DNA of 34,051 bases from Acidimicrobiia bacterium (GCA_009835395.1 VXXM01000064.1:1-34051), one strand, 5' to 3'; shown: positions 7,691 through 16,072, counted from the first letter of the stretch. Notes: a model not told the origin generated them from the sequence alone. Program-made: numbers and translations.

Positions 7691-8787
7691 GCTTCACCGA
7701 GACCGCCCGCTGCGGCGGAGCCCGAGCCGGGGAGGTCCGCACGCCGCGGGGATCCTTCGCCACCCCGGCGTTCATGCCGGTCGGGACCCGCGGGGCGGTG
7801 CGCACCCTCACCAGTGCCGACCTCGAGGACCTCGGTGCTGCCGTGGTGCTCGCCAACACCTACCACCTCATGCTGCGCCCTGGGGCCGAGTTGATCGCCG
7901 AACGCGGCGGCCTGCACCGGTTCATGGACTGGTCGGGCCACATCCTCACCGACTCCGGTGGCTACCAGGTGATGAGCCTGGAGCCGAAGCTGGACGACGC
8001 GGGCGCCACGTTCCGCTCCACCTACGACGGCAGCACCCACACCCTCACCCCCGAGCGGGCCACCGAGGTGCAGGCGCTGCTGGGCTCGGACATCGCCATG
8101 GTGCTGGACGTTTGCCCGCCGCTGCCATCGCCGCGGCCCGTCATCGAGGCGGCCGTGGACCGGACTGCCGCCTGGGCGGCCCGCGCCCGCGCCGCGCACC
8201 GGTCGATCGCCCCGCCGTCACAGCTGCAGTTCGGCATCGTGCAGGGTGGCCTCGAGGTGGACCTGCGCCGCACCAGCGCGGCCCGGACGCTGGAGATCGG
8301 CTTCGACGGCTACGCCATCGGCGGGCTCTCGGTGGGCGAGGAGCGCCACGAGCGACTCGAGCCGCTGGCCGCCACCACCGAGATGCTGCCCGCCGATCGC
8401 CCTCGCTACCTCATGGGTGTCGGCGACCCGCTCAGCCTCCTCGAGGCGGTGAGCGCGGGGGTGGACATGTTCGACTGCGTGTTGCCGACCCGCCTGGCCC
8501 GCCACGGCACCGTCCTGACCTCCGAGGGGCGCCTCAACCTGGCCAACGCGCGCTTCGCCCGCGACGACGGGCCGCTGGATCCGGCGCTGGCGAACGACCC
8601 GGCCGGCCGCTGGTCGCGCGCCTACCTGCGCCACCTGCTGATGGTCGGCGAGACGGCCGCCACGAGGATCCTGACACTGCACAACCTGGCGTGGCTATTC
8701 GAGCTGATGGCGTCCACGCGCGTCGCCATCGCGCAGGGCCGCTTCGAAGCGCACGCCGCGGCGATTCGGGCCGTCTGGGAGCGCTGA
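7684..8787 (+). CDS. tgt: Queuine/preQ1 tRNA-guanine transglycosylase, zinc cysteines absent
   Basis: Tgt swaps guanine 34 of GUN-anticodon tRNAs for preQ1. The 367-aa product keeps the TIM-barrel catalytic set: ILTDSGGYQVMSL (D90), QFGIVQGG, GYAIGGLSVGE and the nucleophile block FDCVLPTRLARHGT (D264). The C-terminal zinc site is altered. Where bacterial Tgt normally has CxCxxC between PLDP and SRAYLRHL, this protein has ALANDPAGRW at the same spacing, so the three cysteine positions are L302, N304 and A307; the usual fourth ligand, H333 in TLHN, is retained. I infer a zinc-free but folded and probably active enzyme, since catalytic residues are intact. It overlaps queA by 7 bases. Confidence 0.94.
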   Translation: MLSFTETARCGGARAGEVRTPRGSFATPAFMPVGTRGAVRTLTSADLEDLGAAVVLANTYHLMLRPGAELIAERGGLHRFMDWSGHILTDSGGYQVMSLEPKLDDAGATFRSTYDGSTHTLTPERATEVQALLGSDIAMVLDVCPPLPSPRPVIEAAVDRTAAWAARARAAHRSIAPPSQLQFGIVQGGLEVDLRRTSAARTLEIGFDGYAIGGLSVGEERHERLEPLAATTEMLPADRPRYLMGVGDPLSLLEAVSAGVDMFDCVLPTRLARHGTVLTSEGRLNLANARFARDDGPLDPALANDPAGRWSRAYLRHLLMVGETAATRILTLHNLAWLFELMASTRVAIAQGRFEAHAAAIRAVWER

Positions 8788-8815
8788 TCCGCGGGCGGGA
8801 GCCGGGCCGGCCGAA

Positions 8816-8844
8816 TCGTCACCCGACCGCCGACGGGCTAGCCT
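8816..8844 (+). promoter_or_regulatory. Candidate promoter for yajC-secDF
   Basis: TCGTCA (8816-8821, four of six matches to TTGACA) and TAGCCT (8839-8844) are separated by 17 bases in the 121-base gap after tgt. Transcription would start near 8851, leaving a leader of about 58 bases before yajC. Confidence 0.45.
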
Positions 8845-8908
8845 TGAGCACCGCGCTCGGTTCGATCCGGCGTCGACGCGACCACAAACGAACCACAAGG
8901 CGGGTGAC

Positions 8909-9274
8909 GTGCGCAGCTTTCTATTCCTCCTGATCCTGTTCGTCGCGCAGGCCTGCACAACAGCCAGCGCAGAGGGCGATGGCGGCGGCGGCGCGTTCGG
9001 TGGCATCTGGTTCATCATCATCATCATGGGCCTTCTCTGGCTGGTGCTGTTGCGCCCGCAGCAGAAGCGGGCGAAGATCCGCCGGGAGATGCTGTCGAGG
9101 CTCGAGGTCGGCGACGAGGTGCTGATGTCGAGCGGGGTCTACGGCCGGATCGCCAGCTTCGACGAGCAGACCGTCTTCGTGGACATCGCCGACAATGTCC
9201 GGGTCAAGGTGACGCGAGACTCCATCGCCGAGCGGATCACGTACCACGAGGAGTGGGACGGCGACTCGAACTGA
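8909..9274 (+). CDS. yajC: Preprotein translocase accessory subunit YajC
   Basis: YajC binds SecDF and joins the holo-translocon at the cytoplasmic membrane. The core is clear: a single membrane segment (residues 31-48, IWFIIIIMGLLWLVLLRPQQKR) followed by the basic stretch and the soluble domain RLEVGDEVLMSSGVYGRI. The 121-aa product is unusual in having a second hydrophobic N-terminus before this, residues 3-15 ending VAQAC (C16), which looks like a signal sequence or weak lipobox. GTG 8909 follows AAGG about 8 bases upstream. No start between the two hydrophobic segments fits better, so the extension seems genuine. secD follows after 84 bases. Confidence 0.9.
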   Translation: MRSFLFLLILFVAQACTTASAEGDGGGGAFGGIWFIIIIMGLLWLVLLRPQQKRAKIRREMLSRLEVGDEVLMSSGVYGRIASFDEQTVFVDIADNVRVKVTRDSIAERITYHEEWDGDSN

Positions 9275-9358
9275 GTCCGGCGAGGCCCGATCCGCGCCGG
9301 CGTTCCCGCCCGCCCGCCGCCGCCCGTTCTCGAGCGAGTCCGATCCGGGGTCGTTGCG

Positions 9359-10933
9359 ATGATTGAGAGGTTCGCTGCCGCATTGCGCCGCAACCGGTCG
9401 CTCGTCGGCATCCTCACCATCGCCGTCGGCCTGCTCGTCGGGAACCTGGTGACCGACCAGGAGCCACTGCTGGGGCTCGACCTGCAGGGCGGCGTGGAGG
9501 TGGTGTTGCGCCCGGTGCCCGGTGAGACCGAGGTGACGCCCGAGGCGCTCGAGCAGGCCCTGGAGATCATCCGCAACCGGGTCGACGCCCTCGGCGTGGC
9601 CGAACCCGACATCACCGTGCAGGGCGAGAACATCGTGGTGCAGCTGCCCGGTGTGGACGATCAGGACCGGGCGATCGCGCTCGTCGGGCAGACGGCCGAA
9701 CTGCGCTTCCGACCCCTGTTGGCCCGTTCGGTGTCGCTCGCCGAGATCGAGGCCTACAAGGCCGCCGTCGAGGAGTCCGGCGAGGAGGAGCAAGCCGGGG
9801 CCGAGGAGTCCGACGAGGGCGGCCGGCTCGATGTCGAGGACCTGCTCAACGGCGTTGTGAGCACCGCGAGGGAGGATGACGCCGATGCCGTGGTGATCCT
9901 GCCCTCCAGCCCCGACGCCAACGGGCAGGTGTTCCACTTCCTGCTGGGCCCGGCGCTGGTGACCGGTGCCGCGCTCGAGAGCGCCACGCCGGTCCTGGAG
10001 TTCGCCCAGTGGAACGTGCAGGTCACCGCCCTCGAGGGGGCTGAGGGAATCGACAGGTTCAACGCGGCCGCCCGCACCTGCTACTACGAGGCGCCCGATC
10101 CCGTGCTGTGCCCCACCGGGCAACTCGGCATCGTGCTGGACGGCACCGTCGAGTCGGCGCCGGTGGTCAACGCGCGGGCGTTCGAGCGTGACCGCATCAA
10201 CATCACCGGCGCCTTCAGCGAGGCCGAGGCGCGCGACCTGGCGCTGGTGCTGGACTACGGCGCCCTGCCGATGGTGTTCGAGGATCCCGCCGAGAGCGGC
10301 CTGGTGCGCACCGTCTCGGCGACGCTGGGCCGCGACGCCCTGCGCGCCGGGCTCATCGCCGGCATTGTCGGCCTGGCGCTGGTGGCGCTGTACATGCTCG
10401 CCTATTACCGGTTCCTGGGCGCCGCCGCGCTCGGCAGCCTGATGGTGTCGGGTGTGCTGCTGTGGGTGATCCTGTCGTTCCTGTCCGAGACGCGCGGGCT
10501 GGCGCTGACGCTGGCCGGCGTGACCGGCCTGATCGTTGCGATCGGCGTGTCGCTGGACTCCAACGTGGTCTACTTCGAGCACCTCAAGGAGGACGTGCTC
10601 GGCGGCCGGACGCTGCGCAGTTCGGTCGACCAGGCGTTCCCGGTGGCGTTCCGGACGATCTTCTGGGCCAACCTGGCGACGCTCATCGGCGCCGGCATCC
10701 TCTGGCTGCTCACCATCGGCTCGGTGCGGGGCTTCGCGGCCATGCTGGCCATCGCCTCGATCCTGGACCTGGTGGCCACCTACTTCTTCCTGCGTCCGGT
10801 CGTGCGGACCCTGGCGCGCTGGAGCGCCGAGCGCCCGGCGCTGGTTGGCATGGCGACCGTCGTGGCGGCGGCCGCGGCGGATCCGGCGGCGCCGGCCGGC
10901 GCGACCCCGGCCACCGGCAAGGCCCGATCATGA
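9359..10933 (+). CDS. secD: Protein translocase subunit SecD
   Basis: SecD pairs with SecF to pull exported proteins across the membrane using the proton gradient. The 524-aa product has TM1 (residues about 14-33), the family motif LLGLDLQGGVEVVL, a large extracytoplasmic P1 domain including RNRVDALGVAEPDI and GQTAELRFRPL, and then five membrane helices beginning near LRAGLIAGIVGLALVALYMLAYYR. Block D4 GVSLDSNVVYFEHLKED carries the family DxNV-type motif. A Glu-rich insert (EESGEEEQAGAEESDEGG, about residues 139-156) interrupts the P1 domain and looks like a flexible acidic loop. ATG 9359 has only a weak GGGG upstream. It overlaps secF by 4 bases (ATGA). Confidence 0.96.
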   Translation: MIERFAAALRRNRSLVGILTIAVGLLVGNLVTDQEPLLGLDLQGGVEVVLRPVPGETEVTPEALEQALEIIRNRVDALGVAEPDITVQGENIVVQLPGVDDQDRAIALVGQTAELRFRPLLARSVSLAEIEAYKAAVEESGEEEQAGAEESDEGGRLDVEDLLNGVVSTAREDDADAVVILPSSPDANGQVFHFLLGPALVTGAALESATPVLEFAQWNVQVTALEGAEGIDRFNAAARTCYYEAPDPVLCPTGQLGIVLDGTVESAPVVNARAFERDRINITGAFSEAEARDLALVLDYGALPMVFEDPAESGLVRTVSATLGRDALRAGLIAGIVGLALVALYMLAYYRFLGAAALGSLMVSGVLLWVILSFLSETRGLALTLAGVTGLIVAIGVSLDSNVVYFEHLKEDVLGGRTLRSSVDQAFPVAFRTIFWANLATLIGAGILWLLTIGSVRGFAAMLAIASILDLVATYFFLRPVVRTLARWSAERPALVGMATVVAAAAADPAAPAGATPATGKARS

Positions 10934-12009
10934 ACCAGAGCGACACGACGCTGCGAGGTGGCCTGCGGCGCATGTACGCCAACCAGGTGAACCTGGACTT
11001 CGAGCGCCTCTGGCGCCGGTCGGTGGTGCTGTCGGTGGTCGTGCTGCTCATCGCCGGCGGCGCCTGGCTGTTCAGGGGCCTGAACCTGGGGATCGAGTTC
11101 GAGGGCGGCACGTTCTGGGAGGCGCCGCTGGGGGAGTACTCGATCGCCGAGATCCGCGGGGCCCTGGCGACGGTGGGGCAGGCCGACGCCCGCATCCAGG
11201 AACTCGGCGGGGGCGTGGTGCGGGTGCGCGCCGAGGTCGCCCCCGGCAACACCGCGGCGGTCTCCGCAGTGTCGGCGGCGCTGGCCGAACTGGGCGGCTT
11301 CAGCCCCAACGACGTCTCCTTCTCGGCGGTCGGACCGTCCTGGGGCGAGGAGATCACCGGCAAGGCGCGCCTGGCGCTCATCGTGTTCTTCATCGTCATC
11401 GCCGTCTACATCTGGCTACGGATGGAGTGGAAGATGGCGGTGTCGGCCCTCGTGGCGGTGGGGCATGACATCCTCGTCACCGTCGGGTTCTACGCGCTGT
11501 TCGGCTTCGAGGTGACGCCGGCCACGGTCATCGCCTTCCTCACCATCCTGGGGTATTCGCTGTACGACACGCTGGTCGTCTTCGACAAGATCCGGGGCAA
11601 CGCCCGCACCCGCAAGGACCCGTACTTCGAGGTCGTCACCCGCTCGGTCAACGAGGTGTTCATGCGGTCGGTCAACACCACCATCACGTCGGTGCTGCCG
11701 GTGCTGTCGCTGCTGATCATCGGCCGCTTCGCGCTCGGCGCGGTGACGCTGCAGGAGTTCTCGATCGCCCTGCTGGTGGGTCTGCTGGCCGGCACCTACT
11801 CGTCGCTGTTCGTGGCGGCGCCGCTGGTGGCCTGGCTGCACGTCTGGGTCACCGGCGAGCGGCCGGGGCAGCGCCGGCCCTCCGGTGAGCGCCGCCCCAC
11901 CGCCGAAGCGCCGCGCCCCAGGCGGTCCGGCAGCGGACCCGTCGGGCGGTCAGGGGTCACCACCAGCCGCAGCCACCCGGCGCGGCCCGCCAAGAAGCGG
12001 CGCAAGTGA
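10930..12009 (+). CDS. secF: Protein translocase subunit SecF
   Basis: SecF is the partner of SecD. The 359-aa product has TM1 (about residues 33-50), GLNLGIEFEGGTFWE (the family GxDFxGG-like block), a short extracytoplasmic domain, and five helices starting near residue 146. The block TILGYSLYDTLVVFDKIRGN matches the conserved YSxNDTVVxxDRxREN motif, with D in place of N. SVNTTITSVLPVLSLL is also typical. The last 60 residues are a basic, Pro/Arg-rich cytoplasmic tail (PRPRRSGSG... ending KKRRK) that could touch the ribosome or membrane, which is inference. ATG 10930 overlaps the secD stop. Confidence 0.96.
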   Translation: MNQSDTTLRGGLRRMYANQVNLDFERLWRRSVVLSVVVLLIAGGAWLFRGLNLGIEFEGGTFWEAPLGEYSIAEIRGALATVGQADARIQELGGGVVRVRAEVAPGNTAAVSAVSAALAELGGFSPNDVSFSAVGPSWGEEITGKARLALIVFFIVIAVYIWLRMEWKMAVSALVAVGHDILVTVGFYALFGFEVTPATVIAFLTILGYSLYDTLVVFDKIRGNARTRKDPYFEVVTRSVNEVFMRSVNTTITSVLPVLSLLIIGRFALGAVTLQEFSIALLVGLLAGTYSSLFVAAPLVAWLHVWVTGERPGQRRPSGERRPTAEAPRPRRSGSGPVGRSGVTTSRSHPARPAKKRRK

Positions 12010-12049
12010 GCGGTCCCGTGCGGGTCGCCGCCGGCACCCTCCTGCCGCG

Positions 12050-12586
12050 ATGAAGTTCGCCGAGGCCGAGCGCCTCTGGCGGGAGCTGGTCCGGGAGATA
12101 CCCGACTTCCCCGTCGCGGGGGTCGGATTCAAGGACATCACGCCCGTGCTGGGGCACCCGGGCGCATTCGGGGCCTGTTCGGACGCCCTGGCGGCGCGCT
12201 TCGCCGACGCCGGCGTGGAGGTGGTCGCCGCGGCGGAGGCACGCGGCTTCATCTTCGGCATCCCGGTGGCCGAACGCCTCGGCGTGGGGTTCGCCGCGGT
12301 GCGCAAGCCGGGGAAGCTGCCAGCGGAGACCGTCGGCGTGACCTACGAGTTGGAGTACGGCACCGACAGCCTCGAGATGCACGTGGACTCCTTCGCCGCC
12401 GGGGCGCGGGTTCTCATCGTGGACGACGTGCTGGCCACCGGCGGCACCGCCCGGGCCACCTGCGACCTCGTCGAGCGCGCCGGCGGGCAGGTGGCGGGCC
12501 TCGCCTTCTTCGTGGAGTTGGCCTTCCTGGGCGGGCGCCGTCGCCTCGACGGGCTGCGCGTGGAGTCGCTGGTCATCTACGAGTGA
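12050..12586 (+). CDS. apt: Adenine phosphoribosyltransferase
   Basis: Apt salvages adenine to AMP with PRPP. The 178-aa product starts MKFAEAERLWRELVREIPDFP, then GVGFKDITPVL, EARGFIFGIPVA, the KPGKLP loop (87-91) and the PRPP-binding motif VLIVDDVLATGGTA (121-134). Length is normal. ATG 12050 is 40 bases after secF and gives the family N-terminus. Its place between secF and rel is the same as in mycobacteria, an arrangement that ties purine salvage to (p)ppGpp metabolism by neighbourhood, not by proven mechanism. Confidence 0.96.
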   Translation: MKFAEAERLWRELVREIPDFPVAGVGFKDITPVLGHPGAFGACSDALAARFADAGVEVVAAAEARGFIFGIPVAERLGVGFAAVRKPGKLPAETVGVTYELEYGTDSLEMHVDSFAAGARVLIVDDVLATGGTARATCDLVERAGGQVAGLAFFVELAFLGGRRRLDGLRVESLVIYE

Positions 12587-12661
12587 GCAGCGGCGAGTGA
12601 TCGCGCGCCGGCTCTGCGATGCTGTGGGGGTGGGCTGCAGGCCGAATGCGAGGCTGAGAGC

Positions 12662-14944
12662 GTGAGCACCGGCGTCACCTCCGACGCTCCCACCGTCGCC
12701 GCCGGGGACACCGGCGCCCCTCCCTGGGGGACGCTGCAGCCCTGGCGGGGACATCCGGCCGCCGGGCCGATCACGTCGCTGCTGGTCGAGCACTCGTCGC
12801 ACTTCGGTGGGGCGGACACCGAACTGATCGAGCGGGCCTACGCCTGGGCCGCCAGCGCCCATCAGGCCCAGCGCCGCAAGTCGGGCGAACCTTTCGTGGA
12901 GCACCCCCTCAGCGTGGCGCGCATCGTCGCCCGCCTGGGCCTCGACGACGTGAGCGTCGCGGCAGCCCTGCTGCACGACGTCATCGAGGACACCGACCGC
13001 ACGCTCGCCGACGTGGAGGCCGACTTCGGCCCCGACGTGGCGAAGATCGTCGACGGCGTCACCAAGCTGGACCGCGTCGAGTTCACCACCCGGGAACGTC
13101 ACCAGGCCGCCTCGCTGCGCAAGATGCTGGTGGCGATGGCCAAGGACCTGCGGGTGCTCATCATCAAGCTGGCCGACAGGCTGCACAACATGGCCACCCT
13201 CGCCGCACTCTCGCCGGCCAAGCAGCAGCAGGTGGCGCGGGAGACCCTCGACGTCTACGCCCCGCTGGCGCACCGGCTGGGTATGCAGGACCTCAAGAGC
13301 CGGCTGGAGGATCTGGCCTTCGCCGCGCTCCACCCCAAGTGGTACGCCCAGATCGACCACCTGGTCGCCGAGCAGGACCCCGAGCGCGACCTGTTCCTGG
13401 CGCAGCTGCTGGTCACCGTGGAGGGGCGGCTGCTGGAACTCGGCATCGGCGCCGAGGTGACGGGCCGGCCCAAGCACCTCTGGAGCATCTACGAGAAGAT
13501 GGTGCTGAAGAACCGCGAGTTCAGCGACATCTACGACCTGGTGGGCATCCGGGTCGTCACCGACAACGTGCGGGACTGCTACGCCACCCTCGGTGCCATC
13601 CACGCCATCTGGAAGCCGCTGCAGGGGCGTTTCAAGGACTACATCGCCATGCCCAAATTCAACCTGTACCAGAGCCTGCACACGGCGGTGGTGGGGCCGC
13701 AGGGCAAGGTGGTGGAGGTGCAGATCCGCACCCGGGAGATGCACGCCCGGGCCGAGCACGGCGTCGCCGCCCACTGGGACTACAAGGAGGAGAGCGGCGG
13801 CGATCTGGCCTGGCTGAGCCGGATCATCGACTGGTCCGAGGAGAGCGACGACCCCGAGCAGTTCCTCGGCAACCTGAAGACCGAGTTCGAGCAGGACGAG
13901 GTGTTCGTCTTCACGCCCCGGGGCGACGTGGTGACCCTGCCGGTGGGGGCAACGCCGGTGGACTTCGCCTACGCCATCCACACCGAGGTCGGCCACGGCT
14001 GCATCGGCGCCCGCGTCGGTGGCCGCCTCGTGGCGCTCACCACGAAGCTCTCCACCGGCGACACCGTGGAGGTGATGACCTCCAAGGATCCCGACGCCGG
14101 CCCGTCGCAGGACTGGCTGCAGTTCGTCGCCACCAGCCGGGCGCGCTCGCGGATCCGCCAGTGGCTGACACGGGAGCGCCGCACCGAGGCGCTCAACCGG
14201 GGGCGCGACGAGATCACCGCCGAGTTGCGTCGCGAATCGCTGCCGATCGCCCCGGTCATCCGCTCCGAGACGCTGCGCGAGGTGGCCGGAGCCCTGAACT
14301 ACGACGACACCGACGCGCTCTTCGTGGCCGTCGGCGAGCGCCACCTGTCGGCGCGCACCGTCACCGAGCGGGTCGCCCGCCGCCTGCGCGGCGAGGACCC
14401 CGAGGGCTCCCAGCCCGCCGAGCGGGTCTCGGCGACCGCACTGGCGCCCCGACGTTCCTCACAGAAGCGCTCCGGCGGGGCGGGTGTGCACGTGGAGGGT
14501 CTCGGGGACGTGTGGGTACGTCTGGCCAAGTGCTGCACGCCGGTGATGCCCGACGACATCATCGGCTTCGTGACCCGCGGCCGGGGGGTCTCGATCCATC
14601 GGGCGGACTGCGCCAACGCGGCGGCGCTCGGCGGCGACGGTGAGGCGGCTCGTCTCATCGACGTGGAGTGGGAGGAGGGGGCCGCCACCGTGTTCACCGC
14701 CGCGGTCGAAGTGCGCTCCCTCGACCGGCCGCACCTGCTGCGTGACGTGACCGTGGCGGTCTCCGAGCAGCAGGCCAACATCACCTCGGTGAACGCCCGC
14801 GCCGGTGCCGACGGCGCCTCGATCATGCGCTTCGAGCTGGAGCTCTCCGACGGCGTGCAACTCTCGTCGGTGCTGCACGCGGTGCGTCGCGTCGACAGCG
14901 TCTACGACGCCTACCGGGTGCTGCCGGGAGGCGGCCGCGGCTAG
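12662..14944 (+). CDS. rel: Bifunctional (p)ppGpp synthetase/hydrolase Rel
   Basis: Rel makes (p)ppGpp on stalled ribosomes and degrades it otherwise. The 760-aa product has all domains in order. The HD hydrolase (about 55-210) has H81, H105-D106, the ED motif VIEDTDRT and D172. The synthetase (about 265-380) has RFKDYIAMPKFNLYQSLHT from R323 and VEVQIRT near 353. TGS (about 413-475) starts EVFVFTPRGDV. A zinc-finger-like segment (AKCCTPVMPDD, then HRADCAN) precedes a C-terminal ACT domain (about 677-755). Intact HD and synthetase motifs indicate both activities. GTG 12662 gives a 50-residue N-terminal extension that looks disordered; GAGGCT 6 bases before it resembles the local -10 boxes but lacks the first T. 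The TAG stop shares two bases with the opposing gene's stop. Confidence 0.96.
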   Translation: MSTGVTSDAPTVAAGDTGAPPWGTLQPWRGHPAAGPITSLLVEHSSHFGGADTELIERAYAWAASAHQAQRRKSGEPFVEHPLSVARIVARLGLDDVSVAAALLHDVIEDTDRTLADVEADFGPDVAKIVDGVTKLDRVEFTTRERHQAASLRKMLVAMAKDLRVLIIKLADRLHNMATLAALSPAKQQQVARETLDVYAPLAHRLGMQDLKSRLEDLAFAALHPKWYAQIDHLVAEQDPERDLFLAQLLVTVEGRLLELGIGAEVTGRPKHLWSIYEKMVLKNREFSDIYDLVGIRVVTDNVRDCYATLGAIHAIWKPLQGRFKDYIAMPKFNLYQSLHTAVVGPQGKVVEVQIRTREMHARAEHGVAAHWDYKEESGGDLAWLSRIIDWSEESDDPEQFLGNLKTEFEQDEVFVFTPRGDVVTLPVGATPVDFAYAIHTEVGHGCIGARVGGRLVALTTKLSTGDTVEVMTSKDPDAGPSQDWLQFVATSRARSRIRQWLTRERRTEALNRGRDEITAELRRESLPIAPVIRSETLREVAGALNYDDTDALFVAVGERHLSARTVTERVARRLRGEDPEGSQPAERVSATALAPRRSSQKRSGGAGVHVEGLGDVWVRLAKCCTPVMPDDIIGFVTRGRGVSIHRADCANAAALGGDGEAARLIDVEWEEGAATVFTAAVEVRSLDRPHLLRDVTVAVSEQQANITSVNARAGADGASIMRFELELSDGVQLSSVLHAVRRVDSVYDAYRVLPGGGRG

Positions 14945-15855
14945 GAGGCGGTGCGGCCGAGGGCTGCTGCCAGAGCGGTGGTCACGTCGGGGTGCTCGAA
15001 CTCGAAGCCGTCCGCCAGCAGGACCTCGGGGATCACGCGGACGCTCTGGGTCAGGCCGGCCAACGCTTCGGCGCCCAGCAGGAGGCGCGGCAGCAGCAGG
15101 GGCACGGGCAGGACGGCGGGGCGGCGCAGCACCCGACCCAGCGCCCGGGTGAACTCGGCGTTCGTCACCGGGTTGGGTGCGGTGAGGTTGACCGGTCCCG
15201 ACACGTCGCGGTCCAGGACGTGGCAGATCGCAGTGATCGTGTCGGTGAGCGAGATCCAACTCACCCAGCGGCCCCCAGGGCCCAGCCGTCCGCCGAGGCC
15301 GAGCTTGAACAGGGGGAGCTGCCGGCGCAGGAACGGCCCGTCGGCGGACAGGACCACACCGGTGCGCAGCAGCACCGTGCGCACCGGCGCCCGAGGCCGG
15401 GCCGCCGCCTCCCATTCCTGGCACAGCTCGGCCAGGAACCCGTGCCCCGGCCCGGTGCGCTCGGAGACGACGGTGTCACCCCGCTCGCTGTAGAAGCCCA
15501 TGGCCGACGCGCTGACGATCACCGCGGGCGGTCGCGAGAGCTCGGAGACGGTCGCGGCGAGCAGCGCCGCGCTCCCGACCCGACTGTCCCGGAGCACCTG
15601 CTTGCGTGCGGCGCTCCAGCGACGGTCGCCGATGCCCGCGCCCGCCAGGTTGACCACCGCTCCGGCACCCTCCAAGGCGGCGGCCTCCAGGCCGCCGGCG
15701 GCCGGATCCCAGGAGATCTCGTCTGCGGTGATGGCGGGGCGACGCACCAGCCGCAGCACGGTCGCGCCCCGGCGGCGGAGTTCGGCGACCAGGGCCCGCC
15801 CGATCAGGCCGCTCGACCCTGCCACCACGATGGGCCTGTCATCGGACCGGTTCAT
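14941..15855 (-). CDS. SDR family 39 NAD(P)-dependent epimerase-like protein (TIGR01777 type)
   Basis: The 304-aa product has an N-terminal Rossmann motif VAGSSGLIGRALVAEL (11-26), NLAGAGIGDRRWS (69-81), VSASAMGFYSERGD (114-127) with the catalytic-type Tyr, and a C-terminal SDR39U1-like half (GPVNLTAPNPVTNAEF, then LLGAEALAGL). Substrate is unknown. Homologues sit next to lipB and dlaT in mycobacteria (Rv2216 as I recall), and here it lies near the lpd-E2-lipBA genes, so a link to that cluster is plausible. The start is the ATG complementary to 15853-15855, with GGGAG five bases upstream. An alternative start at 15948 adds a hydrophobic stretch that is really antisense to the small gene's promoter. 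It converges with rel, sharing CTAG. Confidence 0.85.
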   Translation of the reverse strand: MNRSDDRPIVVAGSSGLIGRALVAELRRRGATVLRLVRRPAITADEISWDPAAGGLEAAALEGAGAVVNLAGAGIGDRRWSAARKQVLRDSRVGSAALLAATVSELSRPPAVIVSASAMGFYSERGDTVVSERTGPGHGFLAELCQEWEAAARPRAPVRTVLLRTGVVLSADGPFLRRQLPLFKLGLGGRLGPGGRWVSWISLTDTITAICHVLDRDVSGPVNLTAPNPVTNAEFTRALGRVLRRPAVLPVPLLLPRLLLGAEALAGLTQSVRVIPEVLLADGFEFEHPDVTTALAAALGRTAS

Positions 15856-15890
15856 GGGTTCTCCCAACGCCGCCGCACGCTGCACGATCC

Positions 15891-15896
15891 ACGCTA
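15891..15896 (-). promoter_or_regulatory. -10 box TAGCGT for the epimerase-like gene
   Basis: On the minus strand TAGCGT lies 35 bases upstream of the ATG at 15855, giving a short leader that contains the GGGAG ribosome site. It is back to back with an identical hexamer on the plus strand 16 bases away. Confidence 0.4.
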
Positions 15897-15912
15897 GGAC
15901 CACCACCGCCGC

Positions 15913-15918
15913 TAGCGT
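15913..15918 (+). promoter_or_regulatory. -10 box TAGCGT for the leaderless 28-codon gene
   Basis: TAGCGT is followed by 7 bases and GTG 15926, the same geometry as at pimA. No Shine-Dalgarno sequence is present. Confidence 0.45.
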
Positions 15919-15925
15919 CGCCGCG

Positions 15926-16012
15926 GTGAGCACGCGCCTGCTGATCACCCTGACCCTGCTCTGCGGGCTGGCGATCCTGGCGGCGTTCGCGTTCCAGGTG
16001 CTGATGCGCTGA
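15926..16012 (+). CDS. Small single-pass membrane protein (28 aa)
   Basis: The frame GTG 15926 to TGA 16010-16012 encodes MSTRLLITLTLLCGLAILAA followed by FAFQVLMR: three polar or basic residues, one hydrophobic segment of about 22 residues, and a short C-terminus ending in Arg. This is the composition of a single-pass small membrane protein with the N-terminus inside. Support for it being real comes from the -10 box at leaderless spacing, the divergent placement from the epimerase gene, the lack of any gene on the other strand here, and the possible terminator hairpin downstream. Function is unknown; small proteins of this kind often bind larger membrane complexes. It could still be a chance frame. 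Confidence 0.5.
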   Translation: MSTRLLITLTLLCGLAILAAFAFQVLMR

Positions 16013-16072
16013 GTGCACGCCTCGCCGGCGACCTGCTCGGGCCGGGCGGCGCCGTCCCAGCCTGGATTGTCC

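Noticed and set aside
11957-14344. Very long open frame (795 codons) on the minus strand opposite secF, apt and rel, and similar ones at 1383-3377, 4470-6557 and 20233-22608
   Set aside because: They lie antisense to clearly conserved genes, have low-complexity Arg/Gly/His-rich translations with no family motif, and are expected by chance in DNA of this GC content.
15856-15948. N-terminal hydrophobic extension of the epimerase to 15948
   Set aside because: The extension is antisense to the small gene and its promoter; the ATG at 15855 has a ribosome site and the family start.
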